Below, piece by piece: positions 1 through 7,979 of a DNA stretch of 64,000 nucleotides. The stretch's first letter is position 1. Each line of letters starts with the position of its first letter. The notes beneath the pieces are model-generated. The model ran no database searches and was not told the DNA's origin. It saw only the letters and a program-made list of their open reading frames with translations. Made by a program: the position numbers and the translations under genes. The DNA comes from Amycolatopsis bartoniae (GTDB lineage Bacteria > Actinomycetota > Actinomycetes > Mycobacteriales > Pseudonocardiaceae), in assembly GCF_014191255.1 (NCBI RefSeq), contig NZ_JACHWH010000001.1:620001-684000 (forward strand). Direction: 5' to 3'.

Positions 1-123
1 CCGAGCGTCGAGGTCTTCGACACCACGCACGCTTCGGTCGAAGAATCGGTACACCACGCGACCACCTGGTTCATGCGCCTGTCTACTGTGGACTCCGGCG
101 AGTCCGCTACCCGATCGGAGTAG
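1..123 (+). CDS. C-terminal end of an unidentified protein (5' truncated by window edge)
   Basis: An open frame enters from the left edge and stops at TAG 121-123, giving 40 residues that include the segment VEVFDTTHASVEESVHHA. Third codon positions are mostly G or C, as expected for a real gene on this strand. The DTTHAS-type tail is reminiscent of C-termini of small P-loop kinases, but too little is visible to assign a family. It ends about 140 bases before the next gene and probably belongs to a separate unit. Confidence 0.5.
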   Translation, partial: PSVEVFDTTHASVEESVHHATTWFMRLSTVDSGESATRSE

Positions 124-263
124 TCGCACGGCGCACACGTGGCAACAACCCACGCGACCCCCGCCGATCGTGACCCGGATCTCGCCCGATGGTTGCAAGC
201 AGGGTGCTTGCAGGAGCTAGCAGTAGGGCGTACCGTGGGAGGTGTCGCGAGGAGATGAGCCGA

Positions 264-722
264 ATGGCAGACGAGGGAGACCTCGACGGCTCGCAGGCGG
301 GGCCGATGGAGAAGGTTGGCCACATCGCTTCCGACATCGGTGAGTACATCCGGCAGCAACGCAACACCGCGAAGATCTCGTTGCGGCAGCTGTCGAAGCT
401 CGCCGGGGTGTCCAACCCGTACCTGAGCCAGATCGAGCGGGGCGTCCGCAAGCCGAGCGCGGAGATCCTGCAGCAGATCGCCAAGGGGCTGCGGATCTCG
501 GCCGAGGCGCTGTACGTGCAGGCGGGCATCCTCGACCTGCCGACCGGGGGACCGGTGCCCGACGCGATCCGCGCCGACGCCGGCCTCACCGAGCGGCAGA
601 AGCAGGTCCTGCTCGACGTGTACGAGTCGTTCCGCCGCGAGAACAACAACCCCACGAACTCCCATTCGCCGGACGTTCCGATCAAGGAGAGTGAGCACCA
701 TGGCGAACACCCGGACCGATGA
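264..722 (+). CDS. XRE-family helix-turn-helix transcriptional regulator
   Basis: A 152-residue DNA-binding protein. A Cro/C1-type HTH spans about residues 25-80, with the typical LRQLSKLAGVSNPYLSQIERG core, followed by a short tail. The ATG at 264 was chosen because a GAGGAG ribosome site ends 9 bases upstream; the ATG at 255 abuts that site. The gene overlaps the next one by 23 bases. From recalled gene order, M. tuberculosis also has such a regulator (Rv0474) just before hbhA, so control of the HBHA-like gene is plausible but inferred. Confidence 0.85.
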   Translation: MADEGDLDGSQAGPMEKVGHIASDIGEYIRQQRNTAKISLRQLSKLAGVSNPYLSQIERGVRKPSAEILQQIAKGLRISAEALYVQAGILDLPTGGPVPDAIRADAGLTERQKQVLLDVYESFRRENNNPTNSHSPDVPIKESEHHGEHPDR

Positions 723-1326
723 AGTGCGCAACATCGTGAACAGCGCCGTCGAGCAGCTCCGGACCCCGCTCCTGGCCGCGCTCGGCGCCGGCAACCTCGC
801 CGGCCAGGCCGTCGCCGACGCCGTCGGCAAGGCCAAGGAGCGCGTCGCCGAGAGCGGCGAGGTCGCGCGCAAGAACATCGAAGAACTGCCCACCGAGGTC
901 ACCACGCTGCGCGAGAAGCTGGACCCGACCGAGCTGCGCAAGCTGGTCGACGACTACACCGAGGCCGCGCTCCGGCTGTACAACAAGCTGGCCGAGACCG
1001 GCGAGCAGGCGTGGGACAAGTTCCTCACCGAGCCGCGCGTGAAGGCCGTCCTCGACCAGGTCGAGGGCGTGAGCGCCGAGGCCCGCGGCAAGGTCGAGGA
1101 CGTGCTGGGCCTGGCCGCCAAGAAGACACGCGAGGGCGGCGCGAAGGTCGCCGTCGAGAGCCACGACGTCGCGGCGAAGATCGAGGACGCCGAGGAGACC
1201 GTCGCGCCGAAGCCGGCCGCCAAGTCCACCCCGGCCCGCAAGCCGGCGGGCACCACCCAGCGGACCACCACCACCGCGGCGGCCAAGAAGCCCGCGGGCG
1301 GCACCACGCCGAAGAACACCAAGTAA
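700..1326 (+). CDS. Heparin-binding haemagglutinin (HBHA)-like protein
   Basis: A 208-residue protein with a long Ala/Glu/Lys/Arg-rich predicted coiled-coil (about residues 1-150) and a basic Lys/Pro/Ala/Thr-rich tail (about 165-208, with KPA and KSTPARKP motifs). This is the layout of mycobacterial HBHA, a surface adhesin whose lysine-rich tail binds glycosaminoglycans. The start is ATG 700, with AAGGAG 9-10 bases upstream; a GTG at 691 overlaps that site. Neighbours on both sides match the mycobacterial hbhA locus. In a presumed soil organism, roles in lipid droplets or the envelope are as likely as adhesion. Confidence 0.8.
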   Translation: MANTRTDEVRNIVNSAVEQLRTPLLAALGAGNLAGQAVADAVGKAKERVAESGEVARKNIEELPTEVTTLREKLDPTELRKLVDDYTEAALRLYNKLAETGEQAWDKFLTEPRVKAVLDQVEGVSAEARGKVEDVLGLAAKKTREGGAKVAVESHDVAAKIEDAEETVAPKPAAKSTPARKPAGTTQRTTTTAAAKKPAGGTTPKNTK

Positions 1327-1338
1327 CGAGCAGCATCG

Positions 1339-1383
1339 ACGAACGGTCCGGCCCGCACGGCGTGTGCGGACCGGACCGTTCGT
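1339..1383 (+). terminator. Strong hairpin terminator after the HBHA-like gene
   Basis: Two 20-base arms (1339-1358 and 1364-1383) pair with a single mismatch around a 5-base loop, starting 12 bases after the stop codon. There is no clear T-tract, as is common in actinobacteria. It probably ends the regulator-hbhA transcript. Confidence 0.75.
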
Positions 1384-1441
1384 GGCATTCTGGTCACAAG
1401 GGACACGTCACGCGGGAAACGAAGGGACGTAGGCTGGAGCC

Positions 1442-1738
1442 GTGCCGCCCATCGCGCAATGGATCATGTTGGTCATCGGTTGGGCCGGGACCCTCGTCGG
1501 GCTCGGTGCCTTCTTCCACGCACTCCTGCAGCGCGCGGATGCGTTCACCGCGGCGGACCGCAAGACCAAACCGATCTGGCTGGCCATCACCGGCGCCGGC
1601 ACCATCGCCATGGGACTGTTCGGCTTCGGCGGCGCGGGCACGCTGTTCTGGCTCGCCGGCATCGTCGCCGTCCTGGTCTACCTCGTCGACGTACGGCCCA
1701 AGCTGATCGAGGTCCAGCGCGGCGGCAAGAACTGGTAG
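1442..1738 (+). CDS. DUF2516 family small membrane protein
   Basis: A 98-residue integral membrane protein with three hydrophobic segments, at about residues 5-28, 46-62 and 65-83. The order after an HBHA-like gene matches M. tuberculosis Rv0476, a DUF2516 member of unknown function. The GTG start at 1442 has a GGAG a few bases upstream. It follows the hairpin at 1339-1383 and so likely has its own promoter in the roughly 60-base gap. Confidence 0.75.
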   Translation: MPPIAQWIMLVIGWAGTLVGLGAFFHALLQRADAFTAADRKTKPIWLAITGAGTIAMGLFGFGGAGTLFWLAGIVAVLVYLVDVRPKLIEVQRGGKNW

Positions 1739-1787
1739 CCCACCAGCCCCGCGGTCACCGGTTGGACAGGCGTCCTAGTCTCGTGGC

Positions 1788-2339
1788 ATGAGGAACTGGA
1801 CCATCTCGGGCACCCTGACCGTCCACCCCGCGGACCAGCGCACCGACCTGCTCGCCGAGCCGGTCGCGAAGGCCCTCACCACGCTGGACGGCGAGCAGGT
1901 CGGGGTCGTCGAGATCGACCCGGAACTGGCGGACACCGCCGCGTTCTGCGAGGCGTACTCCGCGCCCCTCACGGCTTCGGCCAACTGCGTCATCGTCGCG
2001 GGCAAGCGGGCCGGTGAGGTCCGGTACGCCGCCGCGCTCGTGCTCGCCACCACCCGCGCCGACGTCAACGGCGTGATCAAGCGCCGGCTGGACGCCCGCA
2101 AGGCGTCGTTCGCGCCCATGGACGAGGCCGTCGAACTCACCGGTATGGCTTACGGCGGCATCACGCCCGTCGGCCTGCCCGCGGACTGGCCGATCCTCAT
2201 CGACAAGGCCGTCGCCGACTCGCCAGAGCTGATCATCGGCAGCGGCGTCCGCAACGGGAAACTGCTGGTCACCGGCGAGTTGCTCGCGTCGCTGCCCAAC
2301 GCCGAAGTCATCGAGGGCCTCGCCAAGCCCGTCGCGTGA
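1788..2339 (+). CDS. YbaK/EbsC-type aminoacyl-tRNA deacylase family protein
   Basis: A 183-residue single-domain protein resembling the YbaK/ProX family, which hydrolyses mischarged aminoacyl-tRNA in trans. Family-type segments include the central ANCVIVAGKRAGE strand with lysine, and the GGITPVGLPADWPILID stretch typical of the C-terminal half. Length is normal. Its TGA overlaps the GTG of the next gene (2336-2339), so the two are translationally coupled. That coupling to a lyase homologue is unusual and could mean a role on an amino-acid analogue, though this is inference. Confidence 0.75.
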   Translation: MRNWTISGTLTVHPADQRTDLLAEPVAKALTTLDGEQVGVVEIDPELADTAAFCEAYSAPLTASANCVIVAGKRAGEVRYAAALVLATTRADVNGVIKRRLDARKASFAPMDEAVELTGMAYGGITPVGLPADWPILIDKAVADSPELIIGSGVRNGKLLVTGELLASLPNAEVIEGLAKPVA

Positions 2340-3808
2340 CCGTCGTCGTCACCGCTCCCGCGGACCTCGATCCCGTCGCCATCGAGCGGATCGCCGAGGG
2401 GGCACCCGTCCGGCTCGACGAGGACCTGCTGGACGCCGTCGCCGCGCAACGCCTGATCGTCCTCACCGCGCTGACCAGCAGCGAACGGCCCGTGTACGGC
2501 GTCAACACCGGCATGGGCAGGCTCGCGGGCACCACGCTCACGGCCGCCCAGCAGGCCGAACACCAGGCGCGGCTGCTGGTCGGGCGGGCTGTGGGCGGCC
2601 CGCCTTGGCTGCCCGCCGAAGACGTGCGGGCCCTGTTCGCCGTCCGGTTGCGCGGGCTGCTCACTCCCGAGACGGGCGCGAGCGCGGACGCGGTCCGGTT
2701 CCTCGCCGACCGCCTCAACGACGGGTTCGTCCCCGCCGTACCGGCCACCGGCAGCGGCGCCGCGGGCGAGATCATCCCGCTGTCCCACGCCTTCCAGACT
2801 TTCCTCGGCCTCGGCACCATGCTCGACGGCAGCACCGCCGCCGACGCCCTCGCCGCGCGCGGCGCCGAGCCGTACCGGCCGGGCCCCAAGGAAGGCGCGA
2901 CCTTCATCCAGGGCACCCCGATCGCCACCGCGCACGGGATCCTGCGCTCCCGAGATACACGCCAGGCCCTCGAACTGCAGACCCTGGCCGCGGCACTGAC
3001 GATCGACGCCCTCGGCGCGCCGCGCGGCCTCTACCGGCCTGATCTCGCCGGACCGGACACCGTCCTCGCCTCGGTCCTGCAACGCGTCGCGGAACTCACC
3101 GCGGGCGGCACTGAGCGCGGTCTCGTGCAGGCGCCCGTGTCGGTCCGGGTGGGTCCGCAAGCGCTTGCGCACGCCCATCGAGTGGCCGACGAACTCAACG
3201 ACGCTGCCGAGCGCCGTCTCGCGACCCCGACCGACTCGCCCGCCTTCCTCGACGACGAGTTCATCTCGACCGGCGGTTTCCACGCCGTCGACCTGGGGCT
3301 GCGCCTGGACGCCGTGACCGCCGCGCTGGTGCACCTCGGCGAAATCGGCGTGCAGCGCACCCACCGCCTCCTCGATGAGCGTTTCAGCGGCCTTCCCGCG
3401 CAGCTCACCCCGGAACCCGGGCCGCACGCCGGGCTGGCGCCGCTGCACAAGCGGGCCGTCGGCGAGCTGCACGCGCTCCGGCGGCTCGCGGCGCCCGCCG
3501 CACTGGGGGCGCTCGACACGTCCTCGGGGCAGGAAGACGTCCAGGTCTTCGCATTGCAGGCGGGCGAGCAGCTGCGGGCCGCGCTCGGGCACCTGCTGGT
3601 GATCACCGCGAGCGAGCTGATCACCGCGCACCAGGCGCACGTCCTGCGTGGTGGACCGGGCGCTCCCGCTCTGCGGGACGTGCACCGGCGGCTCGGCGAG
3701 TTGGTCCCGCCGCTCGGCGAGGACCGGTCGCTCGGGCCCGAGCTCACAGCACTTGTGGCTGCCTTGCGCTCTGGATCGTCAGTCCTTTCGGCACCGCCCA
3801 GCGCGTGA
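2336..3808 (+). CDS. Aromatic amino acid lyase (HAL/PAL) superfamily protein lacking the MIO serine
   Basis: A 490-residue protein of histidine ammonia-lyase size and layout. Retained against recalled P. putida HutH: Tyr54 in VYGVNTGMG, Gln265 and Arg271 in VQAPVSVRV, Phe315 in GGFHA and Glu400 in GQEDV. The Ala-Ser-Gly triad that cyclises to the MIO electrophile is Ala-Ala-Gly (residues 142-144, in GSGAAGEIIPLSH). Catalytic His83 is Arg84, the Asn of NGT is Gln192, and the Tyr of DPYS is Val268. A lysine, Lys372, sits near the active-site helix. It cannot form MIO in the usual way. MIO-independent members are known, notably ergothionase, which eliminates trimethylamine from ergothioneine. 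The adjacent quaternary-amine transporter fits such a substrate, but specificity is inferred. Its 3' end overlaps the convergent permease gene by 65 bases. Confidence 0.8.
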   Translation: MTVVVTAPADLDPVAIERIAEGAPVRLDEDLLDAVAAQRLIVLTALTSSERPVYGVNTGMGRLAGTTLTAAQQAEHQARLLVGRAVGGPPWLPAEDVRALFAVRLRGLLTPETGASADAVRFLADRLNDGFVPAVPATGSGAAGEIIPLSHAFQTFLGLGTMLDGSTAADALAARGAEPYRPGPKEGATFIQGTPIATAHGILRSRDTRQALELQTLAAALTIDALGAPRGLYRPDLAGPDTVLASVLQRVAELTAGGTERGLVQAPVSVRVGPQALAHAHRVADELNDAAERRLATPTDSPAFLDDEFISTGGFHAVDLGLRLDAVTAALVHLGEIGVQRTHRLLDERFSGLPAQLTPEPGPHAGLAPLHKRAVGELHALRRLAAPAALGALDTSSGQEDVQVFALQAGEQLRAALGHLLVITASELITAHQAHVLRGGPGAPALRDVHRRLGELVPPLGEDRSLGPELTALVAALRSGSSVLSAPPSA

Positions 3809-4466
3809 TCAGCGTGAACGCCCCCTCGCACAGCAGCGCGAGCACGACGACCGCGACGCCGCCGGCCAGGATCTCGCCGTAGCCGGCGCGGCCCTGGGCG
3901 AACCCGTCCACGATGTAGCGCCCGAGCCCGCCGCCGTCGTTGACGATCGCGCCGATCGCGACCGTCGCGACGAGCTGCAGGAACGCGACGCGCGCCCCGG
4001 CGAGGATCACCGGCAACGACAACGGCAGCTCGATCCGCAGCATGATCTGGCCCTCGGTGTAGCCGGTGCCGCGGGCCGCGTCCACCGCGTCGGCGTCGAC
4101 CGAGACCACGCCGGCATAGGTGTTGGTGAACAGCGGCGGCAGCGCGAGCGCGACCAGCGCGATGAGCAGCGGCCAGAAGTCGGTGTTCAGGTCCCATCGG
4201 CTGGCCAGGAACCAGAACAGGATGATCAGCCCGAAGCTCGGGATCGCCCTGCCGATGTTGACCACGCTGCTCGCCAGTAACGCGCCGCGGCGGGAGTGCG
4301 CGAGCCACAGCGCGGGCGGAATGGTCAGCGCGGCCGCGATGACCAGCGACAACGCGGAGAAACTCAGGTGCTCGACGGTCCGGTACGGGATGCCCGCCGG
4401 GTCGGTCCAACTCCACCTGTTCGGCTGACCGAGCCAGTCCCATGCCTCCGAAAGGATGTTGCTCAT
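3744..4466 (-). CDS. Quaternary-amine ABC transporter permease (OpuCD/ProW type), second of pair
   Basis: A 240-residue inner-membrane permease of the glycine betaine/carnitine/choline family. Hydrophobic helices run from about residue 30 to 230. The cytoplasmic coupling-loop region lies at about 130-160 (DAARGTGYTEGQIMLRIELPLSLP, shown in part as RIELPLSLP). The start is ATG 4466, overlapping the stop of the upstream permease gene by 4 bases. It ends inside the convergent lyase gene. It works with the permease at 4463-5146 and the lipoprotein at 5253-6167; no ATPase gene is nearby. Confidence 0.88.
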   Translation of the reverse strand: MSNILSEAWDWLGQPNRWSWTDPAGIPYRTVEHLSFSALSLVIAAALTIPPALWLAHSRRGALLASSVVNIGRAIPSFGLIILFWFLASRWDLNTDFWPLLIALVALALPPLFTNTYAGVVSVDADAVDAARGTGYTEGQIMLRIELPLSLPVILAGARVAFLQLVATVAIGAIVNDGGGLGRYIVDGFAQGRAGYGEILAGGVAVVVLALLCEGAFTLITRWAVPKGLTIQSARQPQVL

Positions 4467-5146
4467 GCACGCCCCTTCCGGGTCCAGGGGGCCAGTGCCC
4501 GTTCCGACAGCCAGAGCAGGAGGTCGACCACCACGGCCAGCACGATGGACAACCCGATGCCGACGATGATCGCCGTCGGGTTGGGCGTGGTGGTCTGGAT
4601 GCCCTGCCGGATGAAGAACCCGAGGCCGCCCATGCCCAGCATCGAGGTGACGGTGACGAGCCCGATCGTGGTGACCGCCGCGACCCGCAGCCCGGCGATC
4701 ACGACCGGCAGCGCCAGCGGCAGCTCGACGCGGACCAGCAGCTTCGCCCGCGTGAAGCCCATCCCGACCGCCGCCTCCCGCACGTCGGCGGGCACCTGTT
4801 CGATGCCCGTGACGATGTTGCGCAGCAGGATCAGCAGCGTGTAGGTGGCGAGCGGGATCACCGCGGTGGTGAACGACAGCCCGAAGAACGGCACGAGCAG
4901 CGCGAACGCGCCGAGGCTGGGGACGACGTACAGCGCGCCCGCGGTCGACAGCGCGACCGGGTAGAACCAGCGCCAGCGCAGCGAGAGCACGGCCAGGCCG
5001 ATCGACACCACCAGCCCGATCGCCAGCGCCGTGGCGGTCAGGGACAGGTGCTCGCCCAGCCGCTGGAGGATGTTGTCGGCGTTGCGTTCCACCCAGCGCC
5101 ACTCGAACAGCGGCCGGTCGGAGTCGGCCAGCACGATCACGTTCAC
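4463..5146 (-). CDS. Quaternary-amine ABC transporter permease (OpuCB/ProW type), first of pair
   Basis: A 227-residue permease with about five membrane helices and the family loop VREAAVGMGFTRAKLLVRVELP. The start is taken as GTG 5146, just after the divergent intergenic region; the longer upstream frame has no membrane-protein character. Its TGA overlaps the next permease start. It is divergent from the binding-protein gene, with a roughly 106-base shared promoter region (5147-5252). The predicted import substrates are betaines or other trimethylammonium compounds. Confidence 0.88.
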   Translation of the reverse strand: MNVIVLADSDRPLFEWRWVERNADNILQRLGEHLSLTATALAIGLVVSIGLAVLSLRWRWFYPVALSTAGALYVVPSLGAFALLVPFFGLSFTTAVIPLATYTLLILLRNIVTGIEQVPADVREAAVGMGFTRAKLLVRVELPLALPVVIAGLRVAAVTTIGLVTVTSMLGMGGLGFFIRQGIQTTTPNPTAIIVGIGLSIVLAVVVDLLLWLSERALAPWTRKGRA

Positions 5147-5252
5147 CCGGCGAGCATAGGTCGTAAGGGGAGGTGATTTCCCACGATGTGGTTTCTGTCG
5201 GTGGTCGCGGTTAGGGTTCCTCTGACCGTGCCGAACTGGAGGGTGAAACGGG

Positions 5253-6167
5253 ATGCGCTGGACAAGGGGTCTCAAGGCCGGGGTGGTGCTCGCCGCCGCG
5301 GTGCTCGGGCTGGCCGCCTGCGGAGGGGGAAGTGACCAGTCGGCCGCGCCGAGCAAGGGCGGGAGCCCGATCGTCGTGGCGTCGTTCAACTTCACCGACA
5401 GCCAGATCCTCGCCGAGCTGTACTCGCAGGCGCTGGAGGCCAAGGGCTACCCGGTGACGCGGAAGTTCAACATCGGCTCGCGCGAGCTCGTGTACCCGTC
5501 GCTGAAGTCCGGGGAACTGCAGTTCATCCCCGAGTACCAGGGCGCGGCCATCAGCAGCGGCTTCAACGAGCAGGCGCCGACCGACGCGGACTCCGAGCAC
5601 ACCAAGCTCGCGCAGCTGTTCGCGCCGTCGGGCGTCGAGCTGCTGAACTACGCGCCGGCGGAGAACAAGAACACGTACATCGTGAAGTCGGACCTGGCCA
5701 AGCAGCAGGGCCTGACCAAGATCAGCGACCTCAAGAAGCTGGACAAGGTCGTGCTCGGCGGCCCGCCGGAGTGCGGCACCCGCGCGAACTGCTTCGTGGG
5801 CTTCCGTGACACGTACAAGCTGAACGTCACGTTCCAGAGCATCCAGGAGGCGGGTCCGCGGCTGGAGCAGCTGAAGTCGGGCGCCGTCACGGTGATCCCG
5901 GTCGACTCGGTGAGCCCGCCGACCGCCGACCCGGACTACACGGTCCTGCAGGACGACCTGAACATCGTGGCGACGGAGAACATCGTGCCCGCGGTGAACA
6001 AGAAGGTCCTCGACGAGCGGGGCGCGGACTTCGCGGCGGTGGTCAACGCGGTGAGCGCGAAGCTGACCACCCCGGAGCTGCGTGACCTGAACAAGCAGGT
6101 CGACGCGGACGGTGACACGGTGGCGGACGTCGCGAAGGACTGGCTGAGCAAGCAGGGCCTCGCCTGA
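5253..6167 (+). CDS. Quaternary-amine ABC transporter substrate-binding lipoprotein (OsmF/OpuCC type)
   Basis: A 304-residue lipoprotein with a basic N-terminus, a hydrophobic core and lipobox LAAC (Cys at about residue 23), followed by a Gly/Ser linker. The mature part is a periplasmic-binding-protein type II domain of the OpuAC family; SFNFTDSQILAELYSQALEAKG and the LVYPSLKSGELQFIPEYQG region are typical. ATG 5253 has GGAGGG about 9 bases upstream. It faces away from the two permease genes. Ligand identity cannot be read from sequence; the aromatic-box residues would need modelling. Confidence 0.88.
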   Translation: MRWTRGLKAGVVLAAAVLGLAACGGGSDQSAAPSKGGSPIVVASFNFTDSQILAELYSQALEAKGYPVTRKFNIGSRELVYPSLKSGELQFIPEYQGAAISSGFNEQAPTDADSEHTKLAQLFAPSGVELLNYAPAENKNTYIVKSDLAKQQGLTKISDLKKLDKVVLGGPPECGTRANCFVGFRDTYKLNVTFQSIQEAGPRLEQLKSGAVTVIPVDSVSPPTADPDYTVLQDDLNIVATENIVPAVNKKVLDERGADFAAVVNAVSAKLTTPELRDLNKQVDADGDTVADVAKDWLSKQGLA

Positions 6168-6213
6168 TCACTAGAGTCGCGGTCGAGAACCACGACGGAA
6201 TCGGGGAGTGAGC

Positions 6214-6651
6214 ATGGCTCAGGTCACGGCCACCGCGGAACGCACGATCGACGCGCCGGTGGAGAAGGTGCGCGAACTCGTCGCCGACTACGCCGGCACC
6301 CGGCCCAGGATCCTGACCGAGCAGTACCGGGACTACGAGGTCATCGAGGGCGGCAAGGGCGCGGGCACGAAGGCGAAGTGGAAGCTGCAGGCCACGTCCA
6401 AGCGGGTGCGTGACGTCGCGGTGACCGTGACCGAGCCGGAGCCGGGCAAGCTCGTCGAGACCGACGGCAACTCGAGCATGGTCACCACGTGGACCGTGCG
6501 GGAGGCAGGCGCGGGCCGCAGCCTCGTGCGCATCGAGACCACGTGGCAGGGCGCGGGCGGCATCGGAGGCTTCTTCGAGAAGACCTTCGCGCCGGCCGGT
6601 CTGAAGCGTATCTACGACGGCGTGCTCGGGAAGCTGGCCGAAGTCGCCTGA
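6214..6651 (+). CDS. SRPBCC (START-like) family protein
   Basis: A 145-residue polyketide-cyclase/START-like protein, starting with the usual ERTIDAPVEKVRELVADY helix and ending in an amphipathic helix (KRIYDGVLGKLAEV). Such proteins bind hydrophobic ligands in a helix-grip cavity. ATG 6214 is preferred to GTG 6208 because the GGGGAG ribosome site overlaps the GTG. It lies 10 bases before the phosphoesterase gene, so they probably share a transcript. Ligand is unknown. Confidence 0.75.
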   Translation: MAQVTATAERTIDAPVEKVRELVADYAGTRPRILTEQYRDYEVIEGGKGAGTKAKWKLQATSKRVRDVAVTVTEPEPGKLVETDGNSSMVTTWTVREAGAGRSLVRIETTWQGAGGIGGFFEKTFAPAGLKRIYDGVLGKLAEVA

Positions 6652-6661
6652 GGGACGGCTG

Positions 6662-7906
6662 GTGGAGGACATCGTCGCGCTGACTCCGCGCGACGAGTCG
6701 GGCCACCAGTTCGTGCTGTACAGCGACTCGACCTCCGGTGAGCCCGGCTGCCCGCACGAGGCCCGGCGCCGCCGGGTGACCGAGGTCATCCGGCGGCTCC
6801 GGCCTCGCCCGGAGTTCCTCGCGTTCCCCGGGGACGCCGTGATGGACGGCGCGGACGCGGGGCAGTGGCGGCACTGGCTCGACGTCGAGATGCGGTGGGC
6901 CCGTGACGCCGGGCTGCCGTTGTACCAGGCCACCAGCAACCACCACTGCTACTCGGCCGAGTGCGAACCGGTCTTCCGGCGCCACAACCCGCAGATCCCG
7001 CCGAACGGTCCGGAAGACCAGCGCGGGCTCGCGTACTACGTCCGGCGCGGCAACCTGCTGTACGTCTGCCTGCACCAGCCCGAGCGCAGCGACGAGTACG
7101 AGTCCGCGTTCCGCTTCGACGACACCGCCTGGCTGGAGCGGGTCCTGGCCGAGCACGCCGACGCGGAGTACAAGTTCGTCGCCGGGCACTACCCGGTCTT
7201 CCCGGTCAACGGCTACTCCGAGGCGCCCCAGTGGTGCTTCAAGCCGGACGAGCGGGAGCGGTTCTGGGACGCGCTGGTGCGCCGGGGCGTCGACGCCTAC
7301 TTGTGCAGCCACGTCATCGCCTTCGACGTGCAGGTGCGGAAAGGGATTCCCCAGGTCACGTCGGCCGGTGCGGGCACCAGCCCGCACATGCCCGAGGGTG
7401 TCGAGTACCTGCACGTGACGCAGTTGGCCGTCGATCGTGCGGGGTCGCGCTACCAGGTGCTCGACGTCCACGGGAACGTCCGGGAGCGGCTCGAATGGCC
7501 GTTTCCGGCGGGAGGCGCGAAGGACTGGCCGGTGGTGGACGCCGTCCGGCCGCCGCGGGGCTTCGACGGGATCCTGCTTCTGCAGATCCGGACCGGCGGC
7601 GGCTGGTTGTCCTCGCCGGGGCGCGAGTTCTGGGCAGGTCCCAGCGCCGGAAGGCTCGCTGTCGAGGTGGACCTGCCCGGGTGCGGGACGCAGCGCTGGA
7701 CCGGGCCCGTGCTCGACCGGGCAGCGGTGCAGGTGGCGTTGCACCCCGCCATGGGGCCGGGCGGAGTGCTGTGGCGGTGGACCGACGAGGACTCGTGGTC
7801 GTCGATGGAATCGGCCTCCGCCCGTGGGCTGTCGGGGTTCCGCTGGCCCGCGGAGATCGAGCGGCACGGCGAGGTCGAGGCGCGGTCCCGCTTTCGGGCG
7901 TTGTGA
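6662..7906 (+). CDS. Calcineurin-like metallophosphoesterase with degenerate metal motifs
   Basis: A 414-residue protein with no signal peptide. Residues about 15-260 carry phosphoesterase landmarks in order: LYSDST (for DxH), FPGDAVMD (for GDxxxD), TSNHH (for GNH), AGHYPVF (for the lone His block) and CSHVIAFD (for GHxH). The first histidine is Thr and the last His of GHxH is Ile, so at least two metal ligands differ. The C-terminal 150 residues look beta-rich. Substrate is unknown. It may be a purple-acid-phosphatase-like enzyme with altered metal use, or an inactive relative. Confidence 0.65.
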   Translation: MEDIVALTPRDESGHQFVLYSDSTSGEPGCPHEARRRRVTEVIRRLRPRPEFLAFPGDAVMDGADAGQWRHWLDVEMRWARDAGLPLYQATSNHHCYSAECEPVFRRHNPQIPPNGPEDQRGLAYYVRRGNLLYVCLHQPERSDEYESAFRFDDTAWLERVLAEHADAEYKFVAGHYPVFPVNGYSEAPQWCFKPDERERFWDALVRRGVDAYLCSHVIAFDVQVRKGIPQVTSAGAGTSPHMPEGVEYLHVTQLAVDRAGSRYQVLDVHGNVRERLEWPFPAGGAKDWPVVDAVRPPRGFDGILLLQIRTGGGWLSSPGREFWAGPSAGRLAVEVDLPGCGTQRWTGPVLDRAAVQVALHPAMGPGGVLWRWTDEDSWSSMESASARGLSGFRWPAEIERHGEVEARSRFRAL

Positions 7907-7926
7907 GGTCGCCCCTTCGGGTGTTG

Positions 7927-7943
7927 CACGCGCCTGGCGCGTG
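7927..7943 (+). terminator. Short GC hairpin between phosphoesterase and reductase genes
   Basis: A perfect 7-bp stem, CACGCGC/GCGCGTG, with a CTG loop, 20 bases after the phosphoesterase stop. It has no T-tract, so it could be a weak terminator or attenuator. Confidence 0.4.
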
Positions 7944-7979
7944 GGTAGCCCGAGGCGAAGAGCGACGTTGGGAGTGGGA

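Noticed and set aside
1-74. Minus-strand gene starting at ATG 74 and leaving the window on the left
   Set aside because: The plus-strand frame has better G/C third positions and ends in a normal stop; the minus-strand translation is short and without motifs. The choice remains uncertain.
2150-3685. A 511-residue open frame on the minus strand opposite the lyase gene, and similar long antisense frames (for example opposite hemA and the molybdo-oxidoreductase)
   Set aside because: High-G+C DNA leaves antisense frames open; these have Arg/Pro/Gln-rich, low-complexity translations, no family motifs, and overlap well-supported genes.
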